Source: Otis tarda (taxonomy: Eukaryota > Chordata > Aves > Otidiformes > Otididae). Taken from it: 64,000 nt of DNA. This document shows positions 20,501 through 34,800 of the stretch, in pieces. The notes under the pieces were generated by a model. That model had not been told where the DNA came from. It did no database searches and saw only the letters and a program-made list of their open reading frames with translations. The DNA lies in assembly GCA_026413225.1 (NCBI GenBank), contig CM048572.1, forward strand, positions 8,556,001-8,620,000. The letters run 5' to 3'. The first letter of the stretch is position 1, and each line of letters begins with the position of its first letter. Position numbers and translations under genes: made by a program.

Positions 20501-22900
20501 CTTTCCTCTTTCTTATACTAAGAGCTATTTCTAAAGGCACACATTGAAGAGAGGTTTAAGAACAATACTTTCAATGTAAGTAATACATAACATTGTGTAA
20601 CTCTGTACTGTGAATTAGGCTTTAATTAAGTAACTACAGAATGTGCCACATTCCACCCTGCTTTTCTAGCTGTCTCTGCCCAGCCTGTGGTACCAGTTAC
20701 TGTGAGCAGCTCTGGGCAGAGGCTACATCCTGGTATTTGTACTATTACTTATAACATGCTTCTGGATGAAGTAAAAAAAAAATTAAAAAAATACAATTTA
20801 TGACAAAGTATAAGCACATAAATGGTGGAAAAGTTTCTGAAAATAGTAATGGATATTTACCTTGCAAACACAAATTTGTATTGAGAAATTGTCACATTTT
20901 AAAAAATTAAGAACACAAAGAGTGCATTTACATATTTCAGGGCAATATTATAATTAGTTTAGTACTTAAAAAAATAGAACTAACATCTCCTCAAGTAAAA
21001 ATATTATTTGAAGGTTGCAATTTTGCTTAAATTGTAAAAGCAATGTCTAATATAGCTTAAACTGGAGCGAGGTCCATTTTAAAGACATGAACAGTAATGG
21101 AAAATACTTAGCAGGGCTGAGGATCAGCAATGCCAATTTTGTAAAGTATTAGTACCAAATTAGTTTAAAAGATAATAAAGATTAATGGGAAAAGAATGCT
21201 GTTGCCTAAGAATTTCAACTCCTATTGATTAACACAAATAGTTTAGTAAGGTTGTGTCCTATCTGCAATTTCCAAGCAGTAGCATTTTCTCTATTTTTGA
21301 TCTGAAGTTGAAATAGCAAGTGAAGCTTAACATTTCCAGATGGAAAAAGCAACTCCAACCTGCAGTTTCTTCTCCTAGGCCAGTCACTATGAAACAGCTT
21401 TCAATGCTGAGCCCACTGGCACTTTTTTCATGACTTAAATCAGATCTGATTTGTGTGACACTAGAACTGCATTAATAGGAAAACAAAAAATACCACATAG
21501 TGCAGTGAGTGGATTTATATCCTCAAACAGAGATCACAAATTGGAAAGAAAATGTGCTTCCTTAACATTCTACTCCCTCTCTTCCCTGAACAGAATTAGG
21601 AAGTATGGCTCTGAACACCAAGTTACACTAAATTCACAGAAGTTTGCTTTCAAAGCACAGCATAATTTTTTTCCTAAGTCAAGAACATCCACTTATTAAA
21701 AGTTCTTGCTGCTGCAGTTCATAAAGCCAGAGTGAAAAATATTAATGTAGTGAGAAATTAATCATGGCTCCACTAATTCCTTTTCTCTAAAGGCAACTGA
21801 GGAAGCATTGCTCCCGCTGTATTACATCAGTTCAGTAATGCGTTCAGTAGCTACGGAGAAGCTACCCCTATGCTCAATTTTTTCATCAAAAATTATATGA
21901 AGCAGTATATTCAAGTATGTTCAAGATTTGAATGAATATTTTCAAGTGAACTTCAAATCCAAGGAGATAGTGTCCTAGTAATTTTATTCCAGAATAATCC
22001 AAATTCCTCATATTAACTGTAGAAACATCAGTGCCTGAAAACATTACATTTTAAACCTTCTAGCAAGCTGTGCTGTTTTCTTCAAAACCAAAGTCCCCAA
22101 ATAGCTTATTTTAGTACAAAACACCACTAACAACTTGTTCACCAAAAGAATCAGATCTTAACTGTGTCTAATATACCTAGACATGCCAAATATACCACAA
22201 CATATATAAACCCAAGTGATAAAGACAGGAAATTATTTAGGACTGCCTGAAAACAAGATCTCTATTCTATTGCACTTTCTTGCCTCTGCCCTCACACCTG
22301 CCTTACAGCCAAGTCAAAGACAAGAAACTATCAAGATCTTCCTATCACAACACATCATTATAGAGGATATAATTAGATCTTCACATCTGAAAACCAAAGA
22401 TCAACCTTACTTTGCAAATTCTGCTTGATAGCTAAATCCAACTCACCTGATCTTAAAAAAAACCTCATCCTTAAGCAAATACAGTTCACTTTATTTAGGA
22501 AGTTTCTTGGCTATATAATCATAATTAGTGGAGAGCCAGATACAATCTGATACTATTATGGTTTATGACTACAAAAAGCTTTTAGCATCTCCATTAATTT
22601 CTATTTACAGCAAGTAACTCAAATTGTAATTGCAATATACACAACACACTGCTAGCGCATCCCTGAATGTGGACACTAAAACAGGCTGGATTAAGTGTCT
22701 CAATCATATAGACATTTACACTATTCTTGAAATGAGGTATCCTTTATCTGACCAAAAGTTGATGTTTAATAAGAAAGGACACCTGAAACATTTCTTCACT
22801 GTCAGGGCTGCTTCTTACTAATCTGAAGCTTAGATCCCAGTAATTATTTTAACAGGAGGCAATAGTAAGGAATGCAGCATCCAGTACAAGTGCTACTTAC

Positions 22901-22952
22901 CTATTACAGGGCCAATACAGAACTTCTCTGCGAGGTCTCAAAGTAGCTTTCA
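22901..22952 (-). other. ADNP: Candidate ADNP 5'-UTR exon
   Basis: On the minus strand a strong donor, AATAG|GTAAGTAG (exon end 22901), is preceded by about 50 bases after a pyrimidine-rich stretch (gtttcttttgaaag). The segment contains ACCTCGCAGAGAAGTTCTG. Mammalian ADNP has noncoding exons between promoter and start codon, so an exon is expected somewhere in this interval. The upstream boundary is uncertain: an acceptor at the AG about 22953, or another AG a few bases higher. No coding is implied. This call rests on splice-site quality and position only. Confidence 0.35.
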
Positions 22953-25147
22953 AAAGAAACTCAGCAGCACTTTTTAAATGAAGAAGGAATTAATTTATCC
23001 TGAGATTATATCACTCAATGACAATTTCAGCCCAGGATTCTGGTTAGCAGGACATCCTATATGTATTCTGTTTTACAGTAGCCAAGGCATAACTAATTTG
23101 TATTATTTTCTGTATGGTTCTGCTCTACCCTATGCATTCCTGCACAAGTCCTAGGTATTTAATACATCATAGAACTTTTCTTTGTAAGGGAATGTGTATC
23201 TGTACACACATTCTAAGAAAAATAAGTCAAGACTATCACATACAGATTCAGCAAAAATAATTCTGCAGAGAAACCTGAGCATTTTTTATCCTCATTAAGT
23301 AACAGGAATAATGAGATCTGCCTCCAAGTCAAGCAGTTATTTTCAAGTTCATGATTCAACAAACAGAGTAAGAATTAAGTTTGTGTCTGTCCTGTTTCTT
23401 ACTTCTAGACTTGGGTCCCACCTACAAATGCATTGGGAAGCCCTTGTTTGTATGTTGAATCTACATCAATCTACACTGAAATGCTGGGTGGAGAGAATAA
23501 ATGATTACTTAAAAACACCAACAATGTCCTTAGTAGAAATACCCAGGTAGTATCTTTAGGTGCCTAAGAAAATCAATTACTAACCTATTTTTAAGAAATT
23601 CTGAAAAAAAATGACTGATCTAGTAAGATCTCATTCATCTTTAGAGTGCTTGTAGACAAAATGTCCAACTGTACCAGTCACAAAATAATGGTAAAATAAG
23701 CAGACTGTGTAAGAAACAGTTGGAACCTTCTTTTGCTCGGTATTTATGCAGTATCTAGCATAAAGGTCTAGTCCACAGTCAGATACTGATTCCTAGAATA
23801 ATTCAGTAGCCAAACGTAAGCAGAAAAGACAAGCTATAAATGAGCAAAATATCATTACTTCAGTTTTCATTTTGTAGCCACATTTTGGAGATGCAAAGAC
23901 CTATTTTAGACAAACTTAATGCAGCACTATTTCACTGCTGTTGGTAACAGCCACTATGCAAAGCGCAAAGAAAAAGCTAAGACAAATTTCCTAGCTAGTG
24001 CACACGTGTAAACAAAAAGGCCTGAACGAAGTACTTTCAGACCTTCATCCAAAAATCTAAAGGCGGGGTGGGAGGGAAGGTTTTGTGAAAAAGCAGTGAG
24101 TATTTGCAAGGTAAGCAGGGGGACAAGTTATGAGACTTCACAGAACTCAAAGCGCATACATGGTATTGTGCTTGGGAGAACCGAAGCTCTGTCTTTGGCT
24201 TTAAATAGGCTGCAAGTCCAACGAAGGAAGAATTTAATTTTAAGTTCAGTTCTGATATGTGCATCTTATAACCTCAAAATTAGGGCATAAAATGACTACA
24301 AAGTCTTGTGAAGTTTGAGAAGTCTACAGGAACCAGCAGTTCAGTTCACTCAATAGAGCTGCATCCTGAAATGGGAACGGGCAAGGACATAATATAGGCT
24401 GATTGATTTAAATTCATAATTATGTCCAAGGTTTAGGAAGCAACTAGAACCGCAGGCCAAAAGAGGCAACAACACTGTGCCTCATTTGCTTAAAATCAAA
24501 GGTTTCTTCAGTGTCTTCAAAGAACTCAGGTTCACCGGTGTAATAAAAAAGGGACCTCACTTCAAGGTCAGTGTTGCTTCACAGCAAAGGGCTTTTTCCC
24601 TCCACTCAGATCTCTAACCTTGGTCGCCAGAGCTGGCAAAAGAAAACACCAGTACAGGAAAAATTGTGTAACACCTTGAAATGCTCTCAGGATCACTAGT
24701 GTGAACAATATTCAGGAAAAAATATAATTCAAGTGAACAGGAGGGACAAAGCCACTATTGCAGAAAACTTCTGCTTAGTTTTAGGAACTTAACAGTGCAA
24801 ATATCCTAAGATACAGGAAATCAAGACTTCTAATTTTTATGGCATGACAAAAAAGCAGAAAGGAAACAAGGTCTAGCCCAAAAAGTAACCACTGCATAAC
24901 CACAGAGAAGTATCAACAAACCCCAAATTCTTCAACATACCACTTTAAAAAAACTGATTTCAGCATTTAGATAGACTTGCAGTGACTTTCCGCTCCAAAT
25001 CGCCTCTTCACCAACTAGCTACTCTCACTAGCACTTCAAATCCCAGGCAGAAACAATTGCAATCGCTATTCTTGAAACATCCAGAATGTTAAGTCTGACA
25101 CATCCTCCTGTTATGTTACTCCAAGTGATTTTAAAACCACTTTTAGC

Positions 25148-25191
25148 ATTTAATTAAAATTTAATTAAAATTAAATAAAATTTAATTAAAA
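25148..25191 (+). repeat. TTTAATTAAAA short tandem repeat
   Basis: About four imperfect copies of a 10-11 base AT-only unit in the ADNP 5' intron. It is a simple repeat with no sign of function. Confidence 0.75.
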
Positions 25192-28100
25192 CTATCCTCA
25201 CTATACCATCTTCAAGCACTTCAAGTTAACATGGCCATGCAGTTCAGCCCTTTAACACATCAGTTACCAAGGGACTGGAACCACCTAGAAAACGGAGTCA
25301 AAAGATGCGTTAAAAATTATTTGGAAAATTAATTAATGTATAATACAATACTGCATGCCCACTTTAGAGTTCTATATTGTGACAGTTAACATTTTCTTAT
25401 GCTACACATTTTTCTCAGTGCAAACAGTCCTCCCTTATGAGGGAAGTACTGATCTCATGCACAATAGACTGTATTCACAACTTGAGAACTACGACCTTGC
25501 AGGAAGGGATGCACCCGAGAAGATAAGGAATGCAAGAGGGAAAACCAGCAAACTCCCCCTATCACTCAAATTATCAGAAGTGATAAAAAAGAGAAAGCTT
25601 CCACCTGTCTTTAGATCCCCCAAAACTGCTTCTATTTTAGTGTAACTAAAATCGTAATTCTCCACTTGATCTTTTGCAGTTTGGACCTCATCAGAAAAGC
25701 TGCCTTGCAGCCTGCTACCTTTGATACCATCAAGTAACAGATGTTAGACTGTTTCAGCTCTGCTAGCTTTATCTAGAACAATGAAAGAGAGGATCTTCTA
25801 GTGTACAGCTTCAAAGCACCCACAAGGTGACAACGATATTCTGATTCTGGGAAGTTTCAGAACAAGACAGCCTTTTCCTCTCAACTAAAATCTTCAACAA
25901 ATATTCCAAATCTGCCTCATCAAGTTATTTTCATTTTTGGACAACATTATTCAATATGCTTACTGTGCTTGTTTCATGTTTGAGCTTTGTTACAGTTCTA
26001 ACAAGCAGCAAATAGATTTCTAATGTCAGTCTTGTTAGTAAAACAGTGGGTTTCATCCAGAAATAGTTTAAAAACCTAAAGAAATCATCTGGGATAAAAT
26101 CTTGCTGTGCTAAGGAACCAAGATAGCACCAGTGTAGGTTTTCTAAAAAACCTACTCTACATTTTTTTTTTCTTTATGCTTAACTGAAGATTCACCTGTT
26201 CCTTACTATCACTCTGTCAGTTTGTAGCAACGCCTTCCATGACCAAGCACAGAATTGTAGGGGACTCTAGACATTTCTCTGAGGAAGATGTCTTCACTCA
26301 ACAAGGTTTGTAAAGAGCATTACTGTGAAATGGCAAGCAAAAAAAAAAAAAAATATTATGGCATCCCCAAAAGCTATCAACAAAAAAATCCTCTAGTTCC
26401 TATCACATTTTATTGTTATTCAGGCATCTCAAACCTGAATGAGTAGGCTACGTATCCTAATGCTCTTTACAACTACTGATTCTTCTGAAGTACCTGTCCA
26501 CTGGGGGCACCAAGTCAGTGGAATACATGAATTTTATTGTATGGGAAAAAAAAAGTATGATGTCAACATTGCCAATGATACTGGAGGAATAATTGGAAAG
26601 ATACTATCTGGTTATTCCATTGATTTCCTTTGGAAATTTTATTAACGTAGTTCTAAGTTTACCACAGTTGAAAGAGTTAAGAACAGTTAGAAGAAGCAGT
26701 CAATCAAGGAAAATAAAACTATGAAATTAAATTTTCCTAGTGAGTATGAGTGAAAATTAGGAATAAAGACATGAGAAAAAAAGTCATAGAAATAAAAACA
26801 AGGCTCCTAGAAGCAATTTTTTTTTTTTAACATGCATTTATCCATTTTCTTGACATACAATTTATTTTTCCAGCTGATGATTCCCAGGCCTCCAATTAAA
26901 ACCTGACAGGAACATAGAAGTAGAAAGCTGGTAACTCATTGTGAGAGTATTTTCTCCTCACAATGAATTTTATGAAGTTATTCATAGTAAGCAACATTTA
27001 CTCCTTACCCTTCCCCTTAAACCTTTTATTTTTTGGCTCAACTGAAAGGATCAGCACTTAAAAAAAAAATAAATCTACACGTATACAGTATATTGACCAT
27101 TTTGGTTTTGTTGAGTAATAAAATTATTCAGCCACATTCAGTACACAGCCACACAGGAATTAGTAGTCTTATTAATTACACAACTCTTTGTTACTGTGGC
27201 TATGTCCTTCCAGGCTGCCTCATCATAATGGACCAATCAAAACAGGGGTGTCAAAACTTTTATAGAGTTAAAAAACAAAGTGTAGATCTTTAAACCTAAA
27301 ACAAACATATGTTAAATACAGAAAATCCAAAAGATGCAGACAATTGAATCAGTTTCTCATTTCCAGACAGGTAGCTCTTTACTACTGTTTAGAAGCAGCG
27401 CTATTTCACCAAAGATGAAACGTGAACTGTGAACACCACGCAGACAAAGCAGCACACTCTCCCAAGAAGGGCTGGCGCATCCCAAAGCTGTAAAGCAAGC
27501 TACCATCATCTATCTTTGCAAAGGCATCACCCCTTTTACTCTAAGGGCTCAAATTTCTAAATCCGTTTGGGTTTCTAGCAGATGACAGTCTGAGTACTGC
27601 GAAGGACTAGACTCTCACCCAGTATAAAGCCACTGCCAGTTCATCAGCCTACAACTAATGTTTTAGGGCTACTGCAAAAAAAAAAAAAAAAATTTTGTAA
27701 CTCCAGATAAAACAATCCTATATAAAATTTAATAAAAACGCAACTTTAGAAGGGATCTTCCTACTGTAAATATCTACCATTTGTCAGTTTTTCAAATTTT
27801 ATGCCAAGGTGTTAGCTGAATTTATCAAATCAAATGTGATGCCAACACCTTAGATCTAACACCACAGAAATGTACATCTCTTGAACTGATTACTCCTTAA
27901 AAGCATTCTGTGAAACTTCCACTTCCATACAACTTCTGCTAAATAATTTACCTCGGAATAAAACTGAGGATGCAATTGCAACTATCTCTTTGGTATATTA
28001 TTAAAAAGAATAAAATAAAACATCTGTTTTACCTTCTCTTAAAGCACATTTAGTCGACCCTTCCTTTCCTAATGCTCTCATTTACACATATTATGAAGAC

Positions 28101-28432
28101 AGAAAAATCTGAAACACAGTATTATCAATCGTACTGTTGAAGAAAGTATTAAGGTGTGAGCACATTTGCAAAACAGATAATTTCATAAGAAATGTGTAAA
28201 TCCAGCCTTTTCTATCCCCTTGCGACTTCTTGAGTTTGTATACGTCTATACTCAGATCAATCTCGCCTTACTAAAATAATTAGCTCTGCAAGAACTACAA
28301 TTCATTAAAGCACATTTCCTATAAATCTGAAACAAAAAGATACTAATATTTTTGTTATTTCTGCACATGCTTATAAAACGGAAGTGTTCATACTCTTTTC
28401 CCCTCTCCCCCTCCAAAAGGTCCGTCCTTTTG

Positions 28433-28822
28433 TCACTCTTTTCCCCCTCTCCTCATCCTTTTCTTTGCTGGTTCTTGGCCTTCTTGGTCCTTACCTCGCT
28501 CATTTTCCCTCTTCTCATCTTCCCTGTGCCAATTCATAGCGTCCACATTCTTTCGTCGTTCTCTCTCATCCTGTCTCCACCGCTTCTTGATATCTTTGTC
28601 CTTAACTTGCTCATTTTCTCTCCTCTTCTCATCATCCCTGTGCCATTTTATTGTTTCTGCATTTTTCTGCGGCTCCACGCTTCTTTTGAGATAGTCTTGT
28701 CGCCTCCTCCTCTTTTTTAACATATCCCTTTCCCTGGCACGAGCCTGCTTCTCTTTCTGGGAAAGAAAAGCTTTACGGGGCATCATGAGCTGCTGCTGTA
28801 CCTGTAATAATATTGTATCCAT
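28433..28822 (-). CDS. Unrecognised charged ORF with tandem 38-residue repeats
   Basis: An open frame inside the ADNP 5' intron, on the same strand. Candidate starts are ATG 28822-28820 (MDTILLQ...) and the ATG pair at 28786-28781 (MMPRKAFLSQKEKQARARER). It stops at TGA 28435-28433. The peptide is very rich in Lys, Arg, Glu and Asp and probably helical. Two copies of a unit centred on WHRDDEKRRENE and WHREDEKRENER are spaced 38 residues (114 bases) apart, with a weaker third unit at the start; the difference between the copies is a whole codon, so frame is kept. A donor-like GAG|GTAAGG lies inside at about 28492 and an acceptor-like ttattacag just before 28801. I recognise no family. Such arrays recall N-terminal repeats of some Helitron-type proteins, but that is only a resemblance. 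It may be an exon, a transposon remnant or chance in purine-rich DNA. Confidence 0.3.
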   Translation of the reverse strand: MDTILLQVQQQLMMPRKAFLSQKEKQARARERDMLKKRRRRQDYLKRSVEPQKNAETIKWHRDDEKRRENEQVKDKDIKKRWRQDERERRKNVDAMNWHREDEKRENERGKDQEGQEPAKKRMRRGGKE

Positions 28823-31800
28823 GGAATAATATACTATACATGCACTCATCAGGCACCAACAACTCTCATTTGGAGCTGAATACTTCAAATACTAAGCCAA
28901 GATAATTTACTGCTTCTTCTCTTTCCTTCATAACCTTCTGCTAGCTCCATATTAAATAATAACAACAGGAAAGTTGGTACATTCAGCTCCAGGCACACCA
29001 CCTAACTGGCACCTCTGCAGCTGGCGTACGATCAACATATAAAGTCAACCCCCTAAAATCGCAGGCCTAAGCAGTATGCATTTCTTTCCCTTTCCTCTTA
29101 CAACTCCTCCCAGAGTTTTTAGCAGCCACTTGGCATTCCTGCATCCAGTTGAAGGAACGGGCTGATAGGAGAATTCTGAAGGAAATCTGTGAATGTTCAA
29201 ACCTTAGTTTCTTGTCTTACCAGAGATCTACATTTAATGAAACTTAAAGGTGCTTATTTATCTTTTCAGACCTCCATCTCTACCAAATTTGGTTGAAAAT
29301 GGCCAACTTTTCTTGGCTGGGAGGAGGGAGTGGGGATTAGGAGACAAGCCACAATCTGAAAAAAATGTATGAGCTTTGTTTCCTGGCCAAAACATTTAAC
29401 TGCAGTTAATGAAATAAGTACTGACTCATCTGCTCAAGCTTCCTCTAAGTATGTTAGGTCTTGCTATTCACCAGAACAAAGAAAAAAAAAAAGAATGTGA
29501 CTATTTACTTGGAGTTTCTGCTGACAGCATTTCTGATGAGTGGGGCTTTTTGTTTTTGGTTTTTTTTTTTGTTTGTTTTGTTTTTAAAGAAGTATCGATG
29601 AAAACCACCTTTTAACAAATTGGTTTAATTTTGGTCATTTCTCTGTAGTCATTCAATACATTCACATATTTAAATTTACTGATGTTAATATCTGCAATTT
29701 TGAAATCATGGAAAACAAAACAGACCACAGATAGAATTTATCCTTTAGATACTCTTCTGTACACTTTGAGCAACGTTTCAGAAATGTCAAACTGCAGTTG
29801 TGGCTCAGGTTTGGGGGTTTTTTGTTTGTTTTTGAAATTTTGTTTAGATGAGAGTTTTGCAGAGGTCTAATCAAAAGGAAAACTGCAGAAAGGACAAAAT
29901 TACTAGATTAGAATACTTAAGCAAGGCCTAAAACAAAACAAAACAAATGTACTTTTAAAATTTAGCTACCTTATGGAAAGCACTTGTTCCCAGCATGCAA
30001 TACTCCATCTTTTTCCTACAGAAAAAGCAATGTTTCAAACCCTTATTCTAAAAGCTGTTCCTTTTCCCTACATAATATACCGCCCCACACACTTAAACCC
30101 ACTACTCTAGCCCATTGCCTTTGTTAGGTATGTATCATGATCCCATGGTTTTCATTCCAATAATTCAACCCCAAATTTCTTAATATCCATAATAATACTA
30201 AAAGGGAAAGGCTGCAGCAGAGTTAAACAGCATAATAAAAAAAAAATGCATGCAGTTTGGTAACAAGTTAGTGCAAAACCAACTCTGTTTATGCTAAAAA
30301 TTCCTTCATTAAGAAGTGGATAGCTCTCCACCGGACAGCCTGGTTTTAAGTATTAAGTACTTCTCAATAACAGTTTTCATTAAAATCAGAAAGCAAGGAG
30401 AATCCAGGATCAACATCAGTGCAACTCAGACACTGTAAACCTTTAAAATAGTTTTAATTTCTCTATCGGCTGTGTGCTAGTACTGTTGTTTACTAGAGTA
30501 AACTTAACTTACTAACTTTTAAAACATACATTATCTTTATAATTTTAGCAGTAACCTGATTTTATTCCAATAATAGTACCATGAATTAATTTTAAAGTAA
30601 ATAATATTTCATGCAAATAATTCTCCCTCCCCCCTTACCCTGCACAAGGCAAGTACTAACATTTAAAATTTGTCATTTTAAAATACTCTTTTGGGACTAA
30701 TTGTTGTATTTTCTTTCATTTGTCTTTTTCTGTTTTGTTGATGGGGTTTTTACCCTTTGATTTTAGCTCTTCATTGTTAACTACAGTATTCCTCCTCCCT
30801 CGCCCCCGTCCCTTAATACATATCCCAGCCCACTTTGACAGACCAATTTATAGACAAATGATAGAAAATACCTCAATTAAAAAAAAAAAAAAACCAAACA
30901 TTTCGGTTGCATTTCCAAAATTAAACATTTCAATTGAGATTCAAATAAAAATTGTCAGATTCCAAGGAATAACTTAAAGGGACATCCAACTTAAACTATA
31001 GATCCCTGAATTTCCATATGACAAGACAAAGGTTTTTTCCCAGTTTGTTTCAGCATGAGAGAGTGCTTCAAGCAGTCTGGTCATTTCTCTTGTAGTCTAA
31101 ATCATCTTTCACTTTTGCCTCTGTTGGTTTTAATAAACCAAAAGAGGAGGGATAAGTTTAAACCAGAAAACTAACATGCAGTGACACTGCCAGACTGATT
31201 GAGCTCAAAGCCCCCCACACTCCCAATTTTTCTAGAGTTCAAGTTGGTGTTCCTTTAAGTTCAAAATGTCCAAACATCAGAAATAAACAGTCAGAACTAT
31301 TCTTTCAACTATTTTTTGCCCATACGTCATCAAATGAAAATCTTAACTCTTCCCAATCTATTCAGTACATATTATGAGGCATTTACCTCCAAAATTAATG
31401 GTGCTTGGGCGTCTCAGACTCATTGGACAAGTTTCATGCAAAAGCCTCCAAAAATAATTCTCCTTCCAGAATGCCCACCTCAGCGATTATATTACACCTA
31501 CTGTGTGAGGCCAAAGCCCGGACACAGAAGAAGGATCATATCCTGCTGTACAAAACAAAGTGTTAAAGACAAGAGATAAGAAATGTAATAAGGGCAATCT
31601 TACATTTACAACGTACGTTTCATTGCGAAGGACTCCAAAGCTAATTATAAACCACATTTACGATACCTTCACTGACACAGAGCTACTGTAGAGCACATTC
31701 CAGAAAGTTAACAGTGCTGCAGGAACTTTTAGTAGGTTTGTGGCTTAAAGAGATTCCACTGGGTGATGCTACCTGAGGAATATTTTAGTGCTCAGATTTC

Positions 31801-34800
31801 AATTAAGTTACCCAATGCAGAAATCCAGCAGGATACAAAGATGAATGCTCCTATTCACACTTCATATAACCTTCTGACTGAAGTGGTTCAGAGTTCAGTT
31901 TACACCTCATCTGAGGTATCAGTACTAGCAGCATAGCTGAACCCTGTACAGATGAGGTACACTTCGTGAAATACCAACAGCGCTTCCTTGTGCGGGTAGT
32001 TTTTCCTAGAAGGTTCCCATACACAATCTCACCTCAAATTACAAGATTATGGGAGATCAAACAGGTAACATGGCTGTCAGCCACAACCCTAGGGACATAC
32101 ATTCATTTGGGAAGTATTCAGATTAAAGTTTTTAGTTTCAATGCTGCTAGTAGGAGGATGTGAAGTAAACTATTTTGGGTAATGGCATATAAATTATTAT
32201 GCTTCTGTAGGAAGACTGATACCTCTTCAACTCACATCACCCACAGACAGAAACTCAGTCTTGAACAGAGTGGAAACACAACACAAAACATTAGTATAAT
32301 GAAGTCTGGAACAACCATATCTAAAGTTCAAAAAAGGCAAAATTTGATGAGTCATTTATAATTACTTTTCCAAATAATAGGAGTTTTTACTGTTGAAGAT
32401 TGTTAGATTTTAATCTGTTGATTATTCAGATAGAGCATTTACAGCTTAAAGTACAGACTGTTTTTCTTCAGCAAGTATGGTTTTAAGAGAAGATACTAAA
32501 ATGTTCTAAAAAATTTAATGACAAAATTCTTAAAACACTTCACATTGAGGCAAAACAAAATATTGCGTATGCTTTAACAAGACCACTAGCCATATCTTCA
32601 AATAGGTAAAAATGATGGGTTATTTTGTTTCATACTGGATTATTTTCTAACTAGAATTTGTGCCCCTGTATCTCTACCAAGTCCAAATTATCTCTCTCCT
32701 ACTGAATCCTCATTGCAGAAAGCACACTTCTGGAGGAGGACCGACCAGCCTTGACAGCAGATCAGTGACAATGAGCGCATCAGCCTGAAGATACAAATAC
32801 TGAGCACAGGAAAATACTCCATCCTATACTGGGCCTCCCAAAGACCGAGTATCATTTCCCTGCATTGCGTTGCTGACGAGAATTACCAAGCATCTGGTAT
32901 TTTTCTGACTTTATATAATCCTAACCTCTTATTTTAGCCCTTATTTTGCTAGTATTTTAAGTTGAAGTAGTTATTGGTTTACATATAACAGCTCAACATA
33001 ATAGTATATATCAGACCTGGCAGCAGCTGTATGTTCCTGGACAAAATTAAACAAGACTGTTTCTTGATACTGCGTTTTTATCTCCCTATTCCAACTGCAT
33101 TTAAAATAAGGTCTACTTTTAATTATTTGCTCAACTAACTGCATTTAATAGCATGCTCTAAAAATCCAGCCAGGAAATAGATTTGCAAAGAAGGCTGTTA
33201 GTGCAACATTGAGTGAAATCTCTTAAAATACACAAAAATATGCAAGAAAATTATCCTATGGTTCCCACAGCAATAAAAAAGCAGCCTCCTCAGGTAAGCA
33301 GGTTAAATGATGCTATACAGTATGATGGTGTATAATATTCTGTATTCACATGAGGACAATGACGGCCTGTCCCTGCAGCAAGGCAGAGGCTAGGACTCTG
33401 GGACCTGACAATTCCAGGACAGCTGAGCAAGGAAAAGTGATAGTCAGGAAGCAGAAAGGTATCTCAGAGAAGAGTGAGCAAATTTAAAGTATTAGGAGTA
33501 GAAACATCAGGTAGAACAGAGAAGCTGGAAGAACTGAAAACTATCAAAAACTTCCTTGAAAAGGTAGAGTTGCAACTAAGTATCTCCCCTCCCTGCACTG
33601 AGCGAATACAGAAGCTATTCCCAACACATCTATCGCTGGCTTACATTAAGCATTTTCACTTTCTTCTGTTGGACTCTTCTCTTTTCTCCTTATTTAAGCA
33701 TTTCTGGTGTAGTTTTCAGAGGGCTGTGCACCCACATCTCCTGTGAAGGTAATGAGATTTGCAGTTTAACAGCACATCTGAAATGCTAGACAACTAAGGG
33801 CTCACTGTTCAAATCCACTATAATCCTAGGGTGGAGGCGGTTTTATAACATCATGGGCTCTATTCTCATGGCAACATTTTAAACAGAGAGCACCTCCTCA
33901 GCCTTATCAGCTCAACCATCTGCAACACTGAGCTTCTGCCCATGTAACAAGATGGTCTTCAGCTAACTTCTGCCTAAACCCCCCTCAACTCCAACTAGAT
34001 AACTGTGTGCACAGCTGCCACGTTAGACCCAGCACTTAAATTCAACCTTCAGCTAGGACAGGCCCCCAGGCCCTTTAACTTGTTTCTATAGCCAAGGTCC
34101 TTTAACGTCTGTCTATATCCAAAACAGGACTGGGCACCTTAGAAAGATATAAAGTGAAGAGAAAACCCAAATCAAACCCTCTGGAAAAACCTGACATGTT
34201 GTTTTAAAACTAAGATTATCAGTACTGAAGGAAATCAACAAATGTATTTTGCTGTCTGGCCAAAACATTGTAAAACTTTTGCAGCACTGTGCACATGAAA
34301 CCACCTCAACTCCTCCTCACAAATAGTCTATTTCTTAAAAGTTCCTTTGTCAAAAAAAAACAAACCACAAAACAAAAAAAAGTAAAAATATTTTTACATC
34401 GCTTCAGAGATTAAATCAGCTACCTCCAAAAAAATTCAGGTTGTGTCAAACAAAAAGGACTGTTCCACAGCAGTTATCTGGACATCCTATGTCCATTCCT
34501 TCAGGAGAGGAGGTAGATCCATCTAAAATGTGGCACTAAAAAAAACCTCACTTAAAATCCCTTGGAGGAGAGTCTTAGTCTAAAAACCTAAACATGCTGT
34601 TTCGGTGGTTATATGCAATTTTCAGCAAGGGCTTATGAAACTCGGTTTTTCTTCTTTTTTTTTTTTTTTGAGCTTACTGTCTACCTGCAGCTTGGTGACT
34701 CTCGCATTAAGAACTCCAACTTCCCCTTGGAGGAAAAACTTCTATGTAAGAGAGCTCTAGTGAAAGGAATCAGTAAGGCTGATATGTCTTACTCTCCATT

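Noticed and set aside
28352-28720. Plus-strand frame of 122 codons rich in Leu, Ser, Pro and Phe
   Set aside because: It is the antisense of the purine-rich charged ORF; a pyrimidine-rich strand gives hydrophobic open frames by composition alone.
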